From positions 1-64,000 of the forward strand of contig NZ_BDBH01000013.1 of assembly GCF_001612885.1 (NCBI RefSeq): a stretch of 64,000 nucleotides of DNA, read 5' to 3'. The notes under the pieces were generated by a model, which was not told the DNA's origin, ran no database searches, and saw nothing but the letters and a program-made list of their open reading frames with translations. The position numbers were made by a program, and so were the translations under genes. This DNA comes from Nocardia harenae NBRC 108248. Its GTDB lineage: Bacteria > Actinomycetota > Actinomycetes > Mycobacteriales > Mycobacteriaceae. Positions 7,657 through 30,394 of the stretch are shown in pieces; the first letter of the stretch is position 1, and each line of letters starts with the position of its first letter.

Positions 7657-8082
7657 GTGAGCGTGTACAACGAACGGCTCCAGCGGCTGGCACAGCGCGC
7701 GGCCGAGCTGCTGGAGAATGCCGACGAACTCGAGGAGCGGCGGCGTGACCTGGCCTACCTCACCGTGCTGGCGGCACACTTCGACTACCAGGTGAAGAAC
7801 GGCGGCTTCGCACAGCTGATCCACAACATGGGCAGCGAGCGGCTGGAGGACCTGGACGGCATGCTGCGGGCGGTGGACGCGCCGGTCGCGCTCGACTTCT
7901 ACGTGCGCGCCGTCACCCGCTGCACCGAGCGGCTCGACGACTACCACCAGCTGCTGGCCGACTTCGCCGCGCCGACGCAGCTGGCGGTCGAGCTGACCGG
8001 GATCAGCGTCGAGTACCTGCGCGGCGACGTCGGCTTCGACGCCGAGATCGCGCCCTTCCTCGAGGTCGCGGACGCCCTCTAG
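7657..8082 (+). CDS. DMP19-like (DUF4375) protein
   Basis: The 141-residue helical protein contains VKNGGFAQLIHNMGSERLED near residues 47-66, the conserved NGGFxQ core of the DMP19/DUF4375 family. DMP19 of Neisseria is a DNA-mimic that sequesters a repressor, but most members are uncharacterised. The start is GTG, 16 nt after the rbpA hairpin, and no good ribosome site is visible, so translation may be leaderless. It ends convergently with the ABC permease gene, overlapping its stop by 4 nt. Function here is unknown. Confidence 0.7.
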   Translation: MSVYNERLQRLAQRAAELLENADELEERRRDLAYLTVLAAHFDYQVKNGGFAQLIHNMGSERLEDLDGMLRAVDAPVALDFYVRAVTRCTERLDDYHQLLADFAAPTQLAVELTGISVEYLRGDVGFDAEIAPFLEVADAL

Positions 8083-8957
8083 CGGCTCGCGACCTTGCGG
8101 TAGCGCAGCAGCGCCAGCGGCATGGCGACCGCCAGGATGGCGAGCGAGCAGCCGATGGAGTAGAGCACGGCGTTGTCGGCGACCCAGCCGGTCGCCGGGA
8201 TGAAGGTCGGCGGCGAGCTGTTGCCGAAGAGCTGCCGCCCCGCGGTGGAGACCGCGGTGATCGGGTTCCACTCGGCGATGTTCTTCAGCGGGCCGGGCAG
8301 CGTCTCCCCGGAGATGAATGCCGAGGAGATGAAGGTCAGCGGGAAGAGCCAGATCAGCCCGGCGCTCTGCGCCACCTCGACGGTGGGCGAGAGCAGCCCG
8401 GTGAGCGCGCCCACCCAGGACATGGCGAAGGCGAAGAGCAGGATCACGCCGAAGGCGAGCAGCGCGTCGCCGATCGAGCCGTTGATCCGCCAGCCCACGA
8501 TCAGCCCGCAGACCACCATGACGATCAGGCTCAGCACGTTCACCACGAGGTCGGAGAGGGTGCGGCCCATGAGCACCGCGAGCCGGGACATGGGCAGCGC
8601 CCGCATCCGGTCGATGATGCCCTTCTGCAAATCGCCCGCGAGCCCGACGGTGGTGAAGGCGGCATTGAAGGCGACGGTCTGGGTGAAGATGCCCGCCAGC
8701 AGGAACTCGCGGTACTGGTCGCCGCCGAGCGAGGCGCCGAAGATGTAGGCGAAGACGAAGACGAACATCAGCGGCTGGATGGTCGCGGTGACCAGCAGCG
8801 TCGGCACCCGCAGGATGGTGAGCAGATTGCGGTGGGCGACGATGGCGCTGTCCCGGAAGATCCGGCCGCGGGGTTCCGGCTCGGGCGCCGAGGCGGCGGC
8901 GGGCTCCTGGCGGGCGTGCTTGCCCCGCTTCTCCAGGACCTGGGTACTGCTGGTCAC
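8079..8957 (-). CDS. ABC-2 type export permease (DrrB-like)
   Basis: The 292-residue protein has a polar N-terminal 45 residues, then six hydrophobic helices in the ABC-2 pattern. Between helices 2 and 3 it has a DLQKGIIDRMRALPMSR cytoplasmic motif like that of DrrB and other antibiotic-export permeases. The start GTG overlaps the stop of the ATPase gene as GTGA (8954-8957), showing translational coupling. Together with the ATPase it should form an exporter, most likely for the product of the NRPS at the head of the same operon. The substrate is inferred from context only. Confidence 0.9.
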   Translation of the reverse strand: MTSSTQVLEKRGKHARQEPAAASAPEPEPRGRIFRDSAIVAHRNLLTILRVPTLLVTATIQPLMFVFVFAYIFGASLGGDQYREFLLAGIFTQTVAFNAAFTTVGLAGDLQKGIIDRMRALPMSRLAVLMGRTLSDLVVNVLSLIVMVVCGLIVGWRINGSIGDALLAFGVILLFAFAMSWVGALTGLLSPTVEVAQSAGLIWLFPLTFISSAFISGETLPGPLKNIAEWNPITAVSTAGRQLFGNSSPPTFIPATGWVADNAVLYSIGCSLAILAVAMPLALLRYRKVASR

Positions 8958-9945
8958 GACAGGATCTCCTCGGGAACGTCGTCGGTTTCGGGCTCCGGCT
9001 CGCGCTCCGCGGCGGGCGCGGTGCCGGTCAGGGAGAGGAAGACGTCGTCGAGGCTGGGGCGGTGCACCTCGGCGTCGACCACGCAGACCCCGGCGTCGTC
9101 CAGCCGGCGCAGCGCCTCGACCATGGTGCGCGAGCCCTCCCCCACCACGATCGAGACCTGGTCGGTGCCGGATTCGTGCTGCGGCTCGCCGAGCCCGATC
9201 TGGGCGAGCACGGACTTGGCCAGCGCGGTGGCCTGGCCCGCGGCCAGCGTGACGGTGAGCCGGTCGCCGCCGATCGAGGTCTTGAGCTCGTCGGCGGAGC
9301 CGCGCGCGATCACCCGGCCGCGGTCGATCACGGTGATCCGGTCGGCCAGCTGGTCGGCCTCCTCCAGGTACTGGGTGGTGAGCAGCACGGTGGTGCCGTC
9401 GTCGACCAGGTCGCCGATCACCTGCCACATGTCGAGCCTGCCGCGCGGGTCGAGGCCGGTGGTCGGCTCGTCGAGCACCACCACCGGGGGGCGCGCGACC
9501 AGCGCGCCCGCCAGGTCGAGGCGGCGGGCCATGCCGCCGGAGTAGGTGCCTGCGCGGCGCGCGGCGGCGTGCTCGAGGCCGAAGGCGCCGAGCAGCTCCT
9601 CGGCACGCGCGGTCGCGCGCTTGCCGGACATACCGTAGAGCCTGGCCACCATGCGCAGGTTCTCGAAGCCGGTGAGGTTGGCGTCGACCGCGGCGTACTG
9701 GCCGGAGAGCCCGATCAGCTTCCTGGCGGCGGCCGGGTCGCCGAGCACGTCCACCCCGGCCACCCGCACGGTTCCCGCGGAGGGGCGGAGCAGGGTGGTG
9801 ACGATCCGGACGGTGGTGGTCTTCCCGGCGCCGTTGGGGCCGAGCAGCCCCATCACGGTACCGGCCGGGATCTCCAGATCGATCCCGTCGAGCACGCGAA
9901 TCTTGCCGTAGCTCATGCTCAGGTCGCTGACGTCGACGGCGAGGC

Positions 9946-9949
<4 letters not shown>
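8954..9949 (-). CDS. ABC transporter ATPase (DrrA-like)
   Basis: The 331-residue ATPase has Walker A GPNGAGKT at residues 37-44, the Q-loop near SGQYAAVD, signature YSGGMARR near residue 139, and Walker B VVVLDEPTTGLD near residue 160, followed by a C-terminal extension (residues about 235-331) typical of DrrA-type export ATPases. The GTG start overlaps the NRPS stop as GTGA (9946-9949), so its translation is coupled to the NRPS. Expected to power export of the NRPS product and perhaps give self-resistance. Confidence 0.92.
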
Positions 9950-23526
<13,577 letters not shown>

Positions 23527-23897
23527 CAATCACTCCGTTCTGCCGCACACGTCGCATCTCCCCGAGCAGACCTTCAGCGGTTGCATCGAGACGGTTCCCG
23601 AGGCCGCCTCGCCCGCCCCTTGATTCGGTGCATCACATCCGGCGGATTGCCGACCGGATGGATACGTCGCACTACCGAGTCATTCGAACTGTCGTCGAAG
23701 TGCTCAGCAATGTTTCCGCAAACGTCAAATAAGTGCAGCTTTTTATCGGAAAAAGACCGGCAGTTCAGAATTGCCGACACAAAAGGGCCGTACTGAGGCT
23801 AATAGCGGGTGAATCGGTTTGCTGGAAGTCTCCCAGCCCCCGGAATGTGGGCGTGCCGCACCGATCTATACCTACGATGCCGCCTATGTGGGACTCG
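23527..23897. other. Lower-GC upstream region of the NRPS operon
   Basis: This 371-nt gap between lnt and the NRPS start holds no convincing gene. By my count, 23640-23819 is about 51% GC, far below the surrounding DNA. It must contain the NRPS promoter. A 68-codon minus-strand open frame (GTG near 23780 to a stop at 23574) lacks any recognisable motif. The AT-rich stretch around 23725-23785 is the likeliest promoter zone. I see no full IdeR box. Confidence 0.6.
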
Positions 23898-25562
23898 TCA
23901 CACCGATCCCGGAGCGGGGTGCTCCCGGCGCCGGAGCACCGCGGCGGCGGCCACGCCGAGCCCGCACAGCGCCACCGCCAGGTACTCGGGGGCCGGGCCG
24001 AGCCGGGTGGCGAGGGTGCGGTCGGTGCGCAGCGGGAGCCGGGCGGTGAGCGCGGCGGGCACGAAGAGCTCGCTCCGCTCGGTCACCGCGCCGTCGGCGG
24101 CGACGATGGCGCTGACGCCCGAGGTCGCCGCCACCACCAGGGCGCGGCCGTGCTCCACCGCGCGCACCCTGGACATGGCGAGCTGCTGGTAGGTCATCTC
24201 GCTGTCGCCGAAGGTGGCGTTGTTGGTCGGTACGGTGAGCAGCTGGGCTCCTGCGTCCATGGAATCGCGGAAGGCGCGGTCGAAGGCGACCTCGTAGCAG
24301 GTGGCGACGCCGATCGGGAGGCCGGCGGCGTGCACGACGCCGGTGCCGTCGCCCGGGACGAAGTAGCCTGCGCGGTCGGCGTAGCCGGAGAAGAGGCGGA
24401 AGAAGCCGCGCAGCGGGAGGTACTCGCCGAAGGGCTGGATGATCTTCTTGTCGTGCCGCTCCCCCGGGCCGGTGGCGGGGTCCCAGACGATCACCGAGTT
24501 GGTGGTGGAGCTGCGGTCGGCGTTGATGAGCACCGCGCCGACCAGGATGGGGGCGCCGACCGCGCGGGCCGCGGCGGTGATCGCGGCGGCGGCGTCGGGG
24601 TTGCGCAGTGGGTCGATGTCGGAGGCGTTCTCCGGCCAGATCACGACGTCCGGTTTCGGGGCGCGGCCCGCGGCGATCTCGGCGGCGAGCTGCTCGGTGC
24701 GGCGCACGTGGTTGTCGAGGACGGCGCGGCGCTGGGCATTGAAGTCGAGGCCGAGGCGGGGGACGCTGCCCTGTACCGCGGCGACGGTGATGGTGCGGTC
24801 GCCGGATTCCGGGGTTGGCAGGGTCGCGCCGAGCGCGAGGCCGGTGAGCGGGAGGAGGATCACGGCGGTTGCCGCGGCCGCGAGGGCGGTCGGCCGGCGG
24901 GGTGAGCCGGGGCCCGGCGTCTGCTCGGCGACGGACTCGCGCACCGCGCGGCGTCGGGCGAGCGCGGTGAGCAGGTAGGCGAGGCAGGTGCCGGTGAGGG
25001 CGACGGCGAAGCCGATGAGCGGCGCCCCGCCGAGGGCCGCCAGCGGGAGGTACCAGCCGTCGGCCTGGCCGAAGGCGAGGCGCCCCCAGGGGAAACCGCC
25101 GAACGGAAAACTGGAGCGGGCCCACTCGCAGGCCGTCCAGGCCAGGGCGATCCAGAGCGGGCGGGCCGGGAGCGGCGCCGTCCAGAAGGTGAGCGCGCCG
25201 AAGAGCGCGAGGAAGGCGGCGCACGCCGTCGAGAGCGCGAGCCACGGCACCGGGCCGACGTAGATGCCGGTCCACGGCAGCAGCGGAACGAAGAAGCCGA
25301 GCCCGGCCAGCAGGCCGTACCCCGCCGCCCCCCGCGCCGTCCTCGCGCGCTCGAGCACCAGCGTGAGCAGGGCGATGCCGAGCGGGGCGAGGAACCACAG
25401 CGGGCGCGGGGGGAAGGAGCCGAACAGGAGCAGTCCGGCGAGTAACGCCGCGGCGGCGCGCAGCCAGAATGCGCCGGGAAAGCGGAGCCCGCGGCCGGGT
25501 GCCGAATCACCCTGCGGAGCAGTGGTTTCCGGGTCATCGACCCGGACGTCCTCAGGCTTCAT
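23898..25562 (-). CDS. lnt: Apolipoprotein N-acyltransferase
   Basis: The 554-residue protein has an N-terminal membrane domain of about six to seven helices (residues 25-260) and a carbon-nitrogen hydrolase domain carrying the Lnt triad: Glu in WPENAS near residue 308, Lys in KKIIQPFGEYLP near 374, and Cys in CYEVAFD near 423. A last helix is near residue 535. It adds the third acyl chain to lipoproteins at the outer face of the membrane. In M. tuberculosis Rv2051c this domain is fused to the polyprenol-phosphate-mannose synthase Ppm1; here no such domain or neighbour is seen. The ATG overlaps the amidohydrolase stop by 11 nt, so the two are co-translated. Confidence 0.95.
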   Translation of the reverse strand: MKPEDVRVDDPETTAPQGDSAPGRGLRFPGAFWLRAAAALLAGLLLFGSFPPRPLWFLAPLGIALLTLVLERARTARGAAGYGLLAGLGFFVPLLPWTGIYVGPVPWLALSTACAAFLALFGALTFWTAPLPARPLWIALAWTACEWARSSFPFGGFPWGRLAFGQADGWYLPLAALGGAPLIGFAVALTGTCLAYLLTALARRRAVRESVAEQTPGPGSPRRPTALAAAATAVILLPLTGLALGATLPTPESGDRTITVAAVQGSVPRLGLDFNAQRRAVLDNHVRRTEQLAAEIAAGRAPKPDVVIWPENASDIDPLRNPDAAAAITAAARAVGAPILVGAVLINADRSSTTNSVIVWDPATGPGERHDKKIIQPFGEYLPLRGFFRLFSGYADRAGYFVPGDGTGVVHAAGLPIGVATCYEVAFDRAFRDSMDAGAQLLTVPTNNATFGDSEMTYQQLAMSRVRAVEHGRALVVAATSGVSAIVAADGAVTERSELFVPAALTARLPLRTDRTLATRLGPAPEYLAVALCGLGVAAAAVLRRREHPAPGSV

Positions 25563-27150
25563 GGATCGTCACGCCCCGGTGCACGGTCCGCAGGCAGCGC
25601 GGAAGCCTCGCGCCCGGGTCGAGGGGTGGCAACCCGGGCACCCGGGAGCGCGGGTCGGTGGACCAGCGCTGCACGGTGTCGGCGGCTGCGGCCACGACGA
25701 GCTCGTCCGCTTCCCAGACGGCGTAGGAGGCGGGCGCGCCGGGGACCAGCGTGCCCGCGACCCCGTCGCGCACCCCACCGGCCCGCCACGCCCCTCGGGT
25801 GGCGGCGGCGAAGGCGGCGCGCGGCGAGAGCCCGTGCCCGGCCGTCCGGTGGTGCACCGCGGCGCGCACCGCGGCCCAGGGGTCGAGTGGCGTGACGGGC
25901 GCGTCCGAGCCGATGGCCAGCGCGACGCCTGCCGCGGCCATGGCGGCGAAGGGGTTGAGCGCGGCGGCCCGCTCGGCGCCGAGCCGGGTGGCGTACATGC
26001 CGTCCGGCCCGCCCCAGGCGGCGTCGAAACCGGGCTGCACGCTGGCGATCACCCCCCAGCTCGCGAGCGCGGCGATCTGCTCGGGCGAGATCATCTCGGC
26101 GTGCTCCACCCGGTGCCCGCGGGCGGCGACGGCGGGCGCGCCGAACTCGGCGGCCACCCGCCCGAACCCCTCGACCACCGCGTCCATCCCGGCATCCCCG
26201 ATCACGTGGAACCCGGCCTGCACCCCGGCGACCGTGCAGGCGCGCACGTGCGCGGTGACCCCGGCGGCGTCCAGGTACCCGACGCCGTGCCCGCCGCCGT
26301 CGGCGTACGGCGCGCGCAGCAGAGCGGTGCGCGACCCGAGCGAGCCGTCCACGAAGAGGTCGCCGCCGAGCGCGTGCACTCCGAGCTCGGCGACCAGCGC
26401 CCGCGCCTCGTCCTCGTCGTGCACCGCCTCGCCCCAGTAGGCGCGCACCGAGACGCCGTGCTCGAAGGCGAGCAGCTCGGCCAGGTCGGTGCGGCCCGCG
26501 ATCTCCGGCCCGCCGCACTCGTGCACCTCGGCGACCCCGTGCGCGGCGGCCGAATCCAGCGCCGCGGCGCGGGCGCGGTCGCGCAGTCCGCGGTCGGCGC
26601 GCTCCAGCGCGGCGGCGCGCACCAGGTGGTGCGCGGCGCCGCGGAGCGGCTCGCCCCTGGTGCAGCCATCGGCCTCGCGCACCCCCGGCACCGCGTCCAG
26701 CAGCGCGGTGGAGACGGCGGCGGAGTGCACATCCACCCGGGAGAGGTAGACCAGCCGCCCCGGCCCGGCCGCTTCATCGATCTCGGCGGTGCTCGGCGGC
26801 CGCCGCTCCGGCCACCCGGTGTCGTCCCACCCGTCGCCGAGCAGCACCCCGGACGGGTGCGCGGCGGCGAAGGCGGTGAGCAGCTCCAGGCAGTGCGCCA
26901 GCGAGCGGGCGGCCGAGAGGTCGAGCCCGATCAGCTTGAGCCCGAGCGCGGTGACGTGCACATGCGGGTCGACGAAGGCGGGGGCGACGAAGGCGCCTGC
27001 CACATCGATGATCTCCGCACCCGGGTGCAGCGCCCGCCCTGGCTGCTCGGCCCCGAGCCAGACCACGGTGCCGTCGGTGACCGCCATGGCGGTGGCATCG
27101 GGCGAACTCGCGCTGTAGAACCGACCGCCGATCAGCAACTGCGTAGCCAC
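25552..27150 (-). CDS. YtcJ-like metal-dependent amidohydrolase
   Basis: The 532-residue protein has the amidohydrolase_3 layout: a small beta domain, then FVDPHVHV near residue 60 (first metal His pair), FVDGSLGSRTALL near 268, GFHVIGDAG near 314, GHRVEHAEM near 347, and IGSDAPV near 417 (last metal Asp). Family members cleave amide or formyl groups of varied substrates; the true substrate is unknown. The start is GTG. It sits between fxsA and lnt in the same direction, 39 nt after fxsA, and overlaps lnt by 11 nt, so the three may form one operon. Confidence 0.88.
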   Translation of the reverse strand: MATQLLIGGRFYSASSPDATAMAVTDGTVVWLGAEQPGRALHPGAEIIDVAGAFVAPAFVDPHVHVTALGLKLIGLDLSAARSLAHCLELLTAFAAAHPSGVLLGDGWDDTGWPERRPPSTAEIDEAAGPGRLVYLSRVDVHSAAVSTALLDAVPGVREADGCTRGEPLRGAAHHLVRAAALERADRGLRDRARAAALDSAAAHGVAEVHECGGPEIAGRTDLAELLAFEHGVSVRAYWGEAVHDEDEARALVAELGVHALGGDLFVDGSLGSRTALLRAPYADGGGHGVGYLDAAGVTAHVRACTVAGVQAGFHVIGDAGMDAVVEGFGRVAAEFGAPAVAARGHRVEHAEMISPEQIAALASWGVIASVQPGFDAAWGGPDGMYATRLGAERAAALNPFAAMAAAGVALAIGSDAPVTPLDPWAAVRAAVHHRTAGHGLSPRAAFAAATRGAWRAGGVRDGVAGTLVPGAPASYAVWEADELVVAAAADTVQRWSTDPRSRVPGLPPLDPGARLPRCLRTVHRGVTIHEA

Positions 27151-27189
27151 GGAGCACCAGTCTGCCGTACCCCGCGACAGCGGGCGGGA

Positions 27190-27678
27190 TCAGCCCTTGG
27201 TGAGCGCGCGGCCGCCGGAATCGCCGGGCGCCGGATCCCACACCGTGTGCACCACCGCGCCGTCGACCACGGTGCCGTCGGCGTCGATGATCACCCGATT
27301 CGCCCGCACGCTGCCGAGCACCTCGGCACCCCGGCGCGCGGCGAAGGCGGTGAGCACCGGGCGCAGCAGCGCGCGGGTCGGGGGCAGCAGCATCAGCAGC
27401 CCGAGCACCGACGTCAGCAGCCCCGGCACCAGCACGAGCAGCGCGCCGGAGGCGACGAGCGCGCCGTCCGCGACGGCGGTGCCCGCGGTCAGTTCACCGC
27501 GGCCGACCCGGCGGAACCCGTCCAGCACCCGCCTCCCCTGCCCGGCGACGAGCAGCACCCCGGCGGCGGAGCAGGCGATGAGCAGCAGGATGGCGGCCAC
27601 CACACCGGCGACGTGCGCGACGGCGACGAAGGTGGCGATCTCGGCGACGAGGTAGACGGCGAAGAGTACGGCTGGCAT
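27190..27678 (-). CDS. fxsA: FxsA family membrane protein
   Basis: The 162-residue protein has three to four hydrophobic helices in the first 110 residues, including LLVLVPGLLTSVLGLLMLLPP, the most conserved FxsA segment, and a soluble tail. E. coli FxsA relieves F-plasmid exclusion of phage T7 when overproduced; its normal role is unknown. The ATG at 27678 follows a GGAAGGAA ribosome site. Rv2053c occupies the matching place near lnt in M. tuberculosis. It leads a probable fxsA-amidohydrolase-lnt operon. Confidence 0.88.
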   Translation of the reverse strand: MPAVLFAVYLVAEIATFVAVAHVAGVVAAILLLIACSAAGVLLVAGQGRRVLDGFRRVGRGELTAGTAVADGALVASGALLVLVPGLLTSVLGLLMLLPPTRALLRPVLTAFAARRGAEVLGSVRANRVIIDADGTVVDGAVVHTVWDPAPGDSGGRALTKG

Positions 27679-27740
27679 GGCGTTCCTTCCGGGACGATCT
27701 AGGAGTACCAACGCGCGAACGCCCGATTTTTCTCCCGGCG

Positions 27741-28400
27741 CTACCCGCCCGGACGTACCAATCCGGTCTCGTAGGCGAGGACGACGGCCTGCACCCGGTC
27801 GCGCAGCCCGAGCTTGGTGAGCACCCGGCCCACGTGCGTCTTCACCGTCGCCTCGGAGAGGAAGAGCGCGCCGGCGATCTCGGCATTGGAGCGGCCGGCC
27901 GCGATCTGCTCCAGCACCTCGCGCTCGCGGGCGGTGAGCGCGTCGAGCAGCGCCGGATCGCGGGAGGGCACCGGATCCTCGGCGATCAGCCGGTCGAGCA
28001 GCCGCTTGGTGACCTTGGGCGAGACGACGGCGTCCCCGGCGGCGACGCTGCGGATGGCGGAGACCAGGTCCTCCGGCGGGGTGTCCTTGAGCAGGAAGCC
28101 GCTGGCCCCGGCGCGCAGCGCGCCGAGCGCGTGCTCGTCCAGGTCGAAGGTGGTCATGACCAGCACCTTGCAGCCCGCCCCCGCCTCCAGGATGCGGGCG
28201 GTCGCGGTGACCCCGTCCACCACCGGCATCCGGACGTCCATGAGCACCACATCCGGGCGCAGCTCCGCGGCCTTGCCGATGGCGGCGGCACCGTTCTCCG
28301 CCTGCCCGACCACCTCGAGGTCGTCGTGCGCGCCGAGCACCATCTCGAGTCCCATGCGCATGAGTTCCTGGTCGTCCACGACGAGCACGGTGATCGGCAC
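27741..28400 (-). CDS. NarL/LuxR-type response regulator
   Basis: The 219-residue protein has a receiver domain with acidic DD at residues 9-10, phospho-acceptor Asp near residue 54 (VVLMDVRMP), Thr near 84 and Lys near 104 (LLKDTPPED). It is followed by a LuxR DNA-binding domain (TAREREVLEQIAAGRSNAEIA..., residues about 152-212). It follows its sensor kinase by 21 nt in the same direction, so they form one two-component system of the DesK/DesR type. The GTG start is at the conserved ITVLVVDDQ strand. The target genes are not shown by the sequence. Confidence 0.93.
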   Translation of the reverse strand: MPITVLVVDDQELMRMGLEMVLGAHDDLEVVGQAENGAAAIGKAAELRPDVVLMDVRMPVVDGVTATARILEAGAGCKVLVMTTFDLDEHALGALRAGASGFLLKDTPPEDLVSAIRSVAAGDAVVSPKVTKRLLDRLIAEDPVPSRDPALLDALTAREREVLEQIAAGRSNAEIAGALFLSEATVKTHVGRVLTKLGLRDRVQAVVLAYETGLVRPGG

Positions 28401-28421
28401 GATCCCACTGTATCGGCGGTG

Positions 28422-29582
28422 TCACGGGGTTTCCCGTGCCACCGGGAGCTCCGCCACCACCCGCCAGCGCCCCGACGGCTCGCGCCCGGCCTCGAGCACC
28501 CCGCCCAGCACGGCGATCCGCTCCCGCATGCCGACCAGCCCGAGCCCGCTGCCGGTGATGGCGGTGCGCACCGGGACGCCGCCGGTGTCGACCACCTCGA
28601 TGTGCACCCGGTCGCCGGTGCGGCGCACGGTGACCCAGGCCTTGGGGTGCGCGCCCGCGTGCCGCAGGGTATTGGTCAGCGCCTCCTGCACCACCCGGTG
28701 CACGCCGAGGCTGACCTCGGGCGGGACGTCGTCGAGCTCGCCGCTGAGCTCCAGGTCGACCGCGAGCCCGGTGTCCCGCATCATCGCCACCACCCGGGCG
28801 ATTCCGGCGGTGCCGTGCTGCGGCAGGTCGTCGGGGGCGTGCTCGGTGCGCAGCAGCGCGACGGTGCGGCGCAGCTCGCGCAGGGCCTCCCGGCCGGTGC
28901 CCGCGATGGTGGCGAGCGCGCGCTCGGCGGCGTCGGGGTCGCGGCGCAGGGTGTAGCGGGCGCCGTCGGCCTGCACGATCATCACGCTCACCGCGTGCGC
29001 CACCACGTCGTGCAGCTCCCTGGCGATCCGGGTGCGCTCGGCGGCGACGGCGTCGTGCGCGCGGCGCTCCCGGTCGTAGTCGGCGACCGCGAGCCTGGCC
29101 TGCACCTCGGTGTCGTAGGCGTGCCTGGCGCCGGTGAACTCGGCCAGCGTCCAGCAGAGCGCGTAGAAGGTGAGCGTGAAGGCGACCACCGAGAGCGGGT
29201 CCTGGTGCAGCACCAGCGTGGTTGCCACGCCGTGGGCGAGCAGCAGCGCCAGGTAGAAGAGCCCCTGCTGCCTGCCCACGTAGGCGACCAGCGTGTACAG
29301 GGCGAGCCCGAGCCCGAGCGAGCTCGGGTGCAGGGTGTGGTCGCCGAGCGCGCCGGAGACCCCGATGCTCAGCTGGGCGAGCACGAAGAGCGCGAGCGCG
29401 GCGGTGCGCGGGTAGACCCGCCGCACCACCACCGGCAGCGGCAGCAGCAGCGCGAAGACCAGGAAGACCGGCTTCTGCGTGCTGTTCTGCAGCGCGGTCA
29501 GGTCGAGCAGGAAGAGCGCGAGGGCCAGCACCGAGTCGGCGACCACCGGGTTGTCTCGGACCCACAGGCTGAACCGGCGCAC
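28422..29582 (-). CDS. DesK/NarX-type sensor histidine kinase
   Basis: The 386-residue protein has about five to six hydrophobic helices in the first 150 residues, then a HisKA_3 motif (RTRIARELHDVVAHAVSVM; His near residue 193), and a C-terminal HATPase with N-box EALTNTLRHAG and G-box GSGLGLVGMRERI. It lacks a large external domain, so it probably senses a signal in or near the membrane. The GTG at 29582 is chosen because it gives a short basic N-terminus before helix 1. Only 37 nt separate it from the divergent TauE/SafE gene, so at least one of the two mRNAs must be nearly leaderless. Confidence 0.92.
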   Translation of the reverse strand: MRRFSLWVRDNPVVADSVLALALFLLDLTALQNSTQKPVFLVFALLLPLPVVVRRVYPRTAALALFVLAQLSIGVSGALGDHTLHPSSLGLGLALYTLVAYVGRQQGLFYLALLLAHGVATTLVLHQDPLSVVAFTLTFYALCWTLAEFTGARHAYDTEVQARLAVADYDRERRAHDAVAAERTRIARELHDVVAHAVSVMIVQADGARYTLRRDPDAAERALATIAGTGREALRELRRTVALLRTEHAPDDLPQHGTAGIARVVAMMRDTGLAVDLELSGELDDVPPEVSLGVHRVVQEALTNTLRHAGAHPKAWVTVRRTGDRVHIEVVDTGGVPVRTAITGSGLGLVGMRERIAVLGGVLEAGREPSGRWRVVAELPVARETP

Positions 29583-29619
29583 GCCGCCCACCCTAGGCCG
29601 GGCGGCGTCTGCTTGGCTG

Positions 29620-30393
29620 GTGCACGTGCAGGCGACGGACTGGGTGGTGCTGCTGACCGCGGCCGCGGCGGCGGGCTGGGTGGACGCGGTGGTCGGCGGC
29701 GGCGGGCTGATCATCCTGCCGACGCTCTTCCTGGTGTCGCCGGGGATCACGCCGCAGACCGCGCTCGCCACCAACAAGATGGCGGCGGTCGCGGGCACCT
29801 TCGCCTCGGTGCTCACCTTCGCCCGCCGGGTCCCGCTGCGCTGGCCGGTGCTGATTCCGGCGGCGCTGCTGGCCGCGGTCGCGGCGGCGGCGGGCGCCGC
29901 GGCGGTCTCGCTCATCGACCGCGAGCTCTTCATCCCGATCGTGCTCGTCGTGCTGGTCGGAGTGGCGATCTTCGTGACGCTGCGGCCCGCCATCGGTATC
30001 ACCATGGCGACCGACCCGCCGACCCGGCGGCGCACCCTGCTGGTGATCGGGCTGGCGGCCGGGCTGATCGGCTTCTACGACGGCATTCTCGGGCCCGGCA
30101 CCGGCACCTTCCTGATCATCACCTTCGCCACCCTGCTCGGCACCGAGTTCGTGCGCGCGGCGGCCATGGCCAAGGTGATCAACTGCGGCTCCAATGTGGG
30201 CGCGCTGCTCTACTTCACGCTCACCGGGCACGTCCTGGTGGCGCTGGGCGCGGCGATGGCGGTCGCGAATATCGCGGGCGCGGTGGCGGGGTCGCGGATG
30301 GCGCTCGCCCGCGGTGCCGGTTTCGTGCGGATCGTGCTGCTGGTGGTGGTGATCGGGATGGTGCTGCGGCTGGGGTGGCAGCAGTTCGGCTGA
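29620..30393 (+). CDS. TauE/SafE (TSUP) family membrane carrier
   Basis: The 257-residue protein has about eight hydrophobic helices. It shows the two TSUP repeat signatures, GWVDAVVGGGGLIILPTLF (residues 18-36) and FYDGILGPGTGTFLIITF (about 149-166). The family moves sulfonates, sulfite or other organic anions; the substrate is unknown here. The GTG at 29620 is the first plausible start after the divergent kinase gene. It ends 1 nt from the convergent TetR gene's end. A functional link to the two-component system is possible because they share the intergenic region. Confidence 0.88.
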   Translation: MHVQATDWVVLLTAAAAAGWVDAVVGGGGLIILPTLFLVSPGITPQTALATNKMAAVAGTFASVLTFARRVPLRWPVLIPAALLAAVAAAAGAAAVSLIDRELFIPIVLVVLVGVAIFVTLRPAIGITMATDPPTRRRTLLVIGLAAGLIGFYDGILGPGTGTFLIITFATLLGTEFVRAAAMAKVINCGSNVGALLYFTLTGHVLVALGAAMAVANIAGAVAGSRMALARGAGFVRIVLLVVVIGMVLRLGWQQFG

Positions 30394-30394
30394 G

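Noticed and set aside
23574..23780. A 68-codon minus-strand frame ahead of the NRPS as a possible MbtH-like gene
   Set aside because: It lacks the MbtH core (NxExQxSxWP, DGW) and any other motif; the composition is that of non-coding DNA.
23765..23790. A possible IdeR iron box (TGAGGCTAATAG) upstream of the NRPS
   Set aside because: Only about half of the 19-bp consensus fits and the other half-site is missing, so I do not claim iron control.
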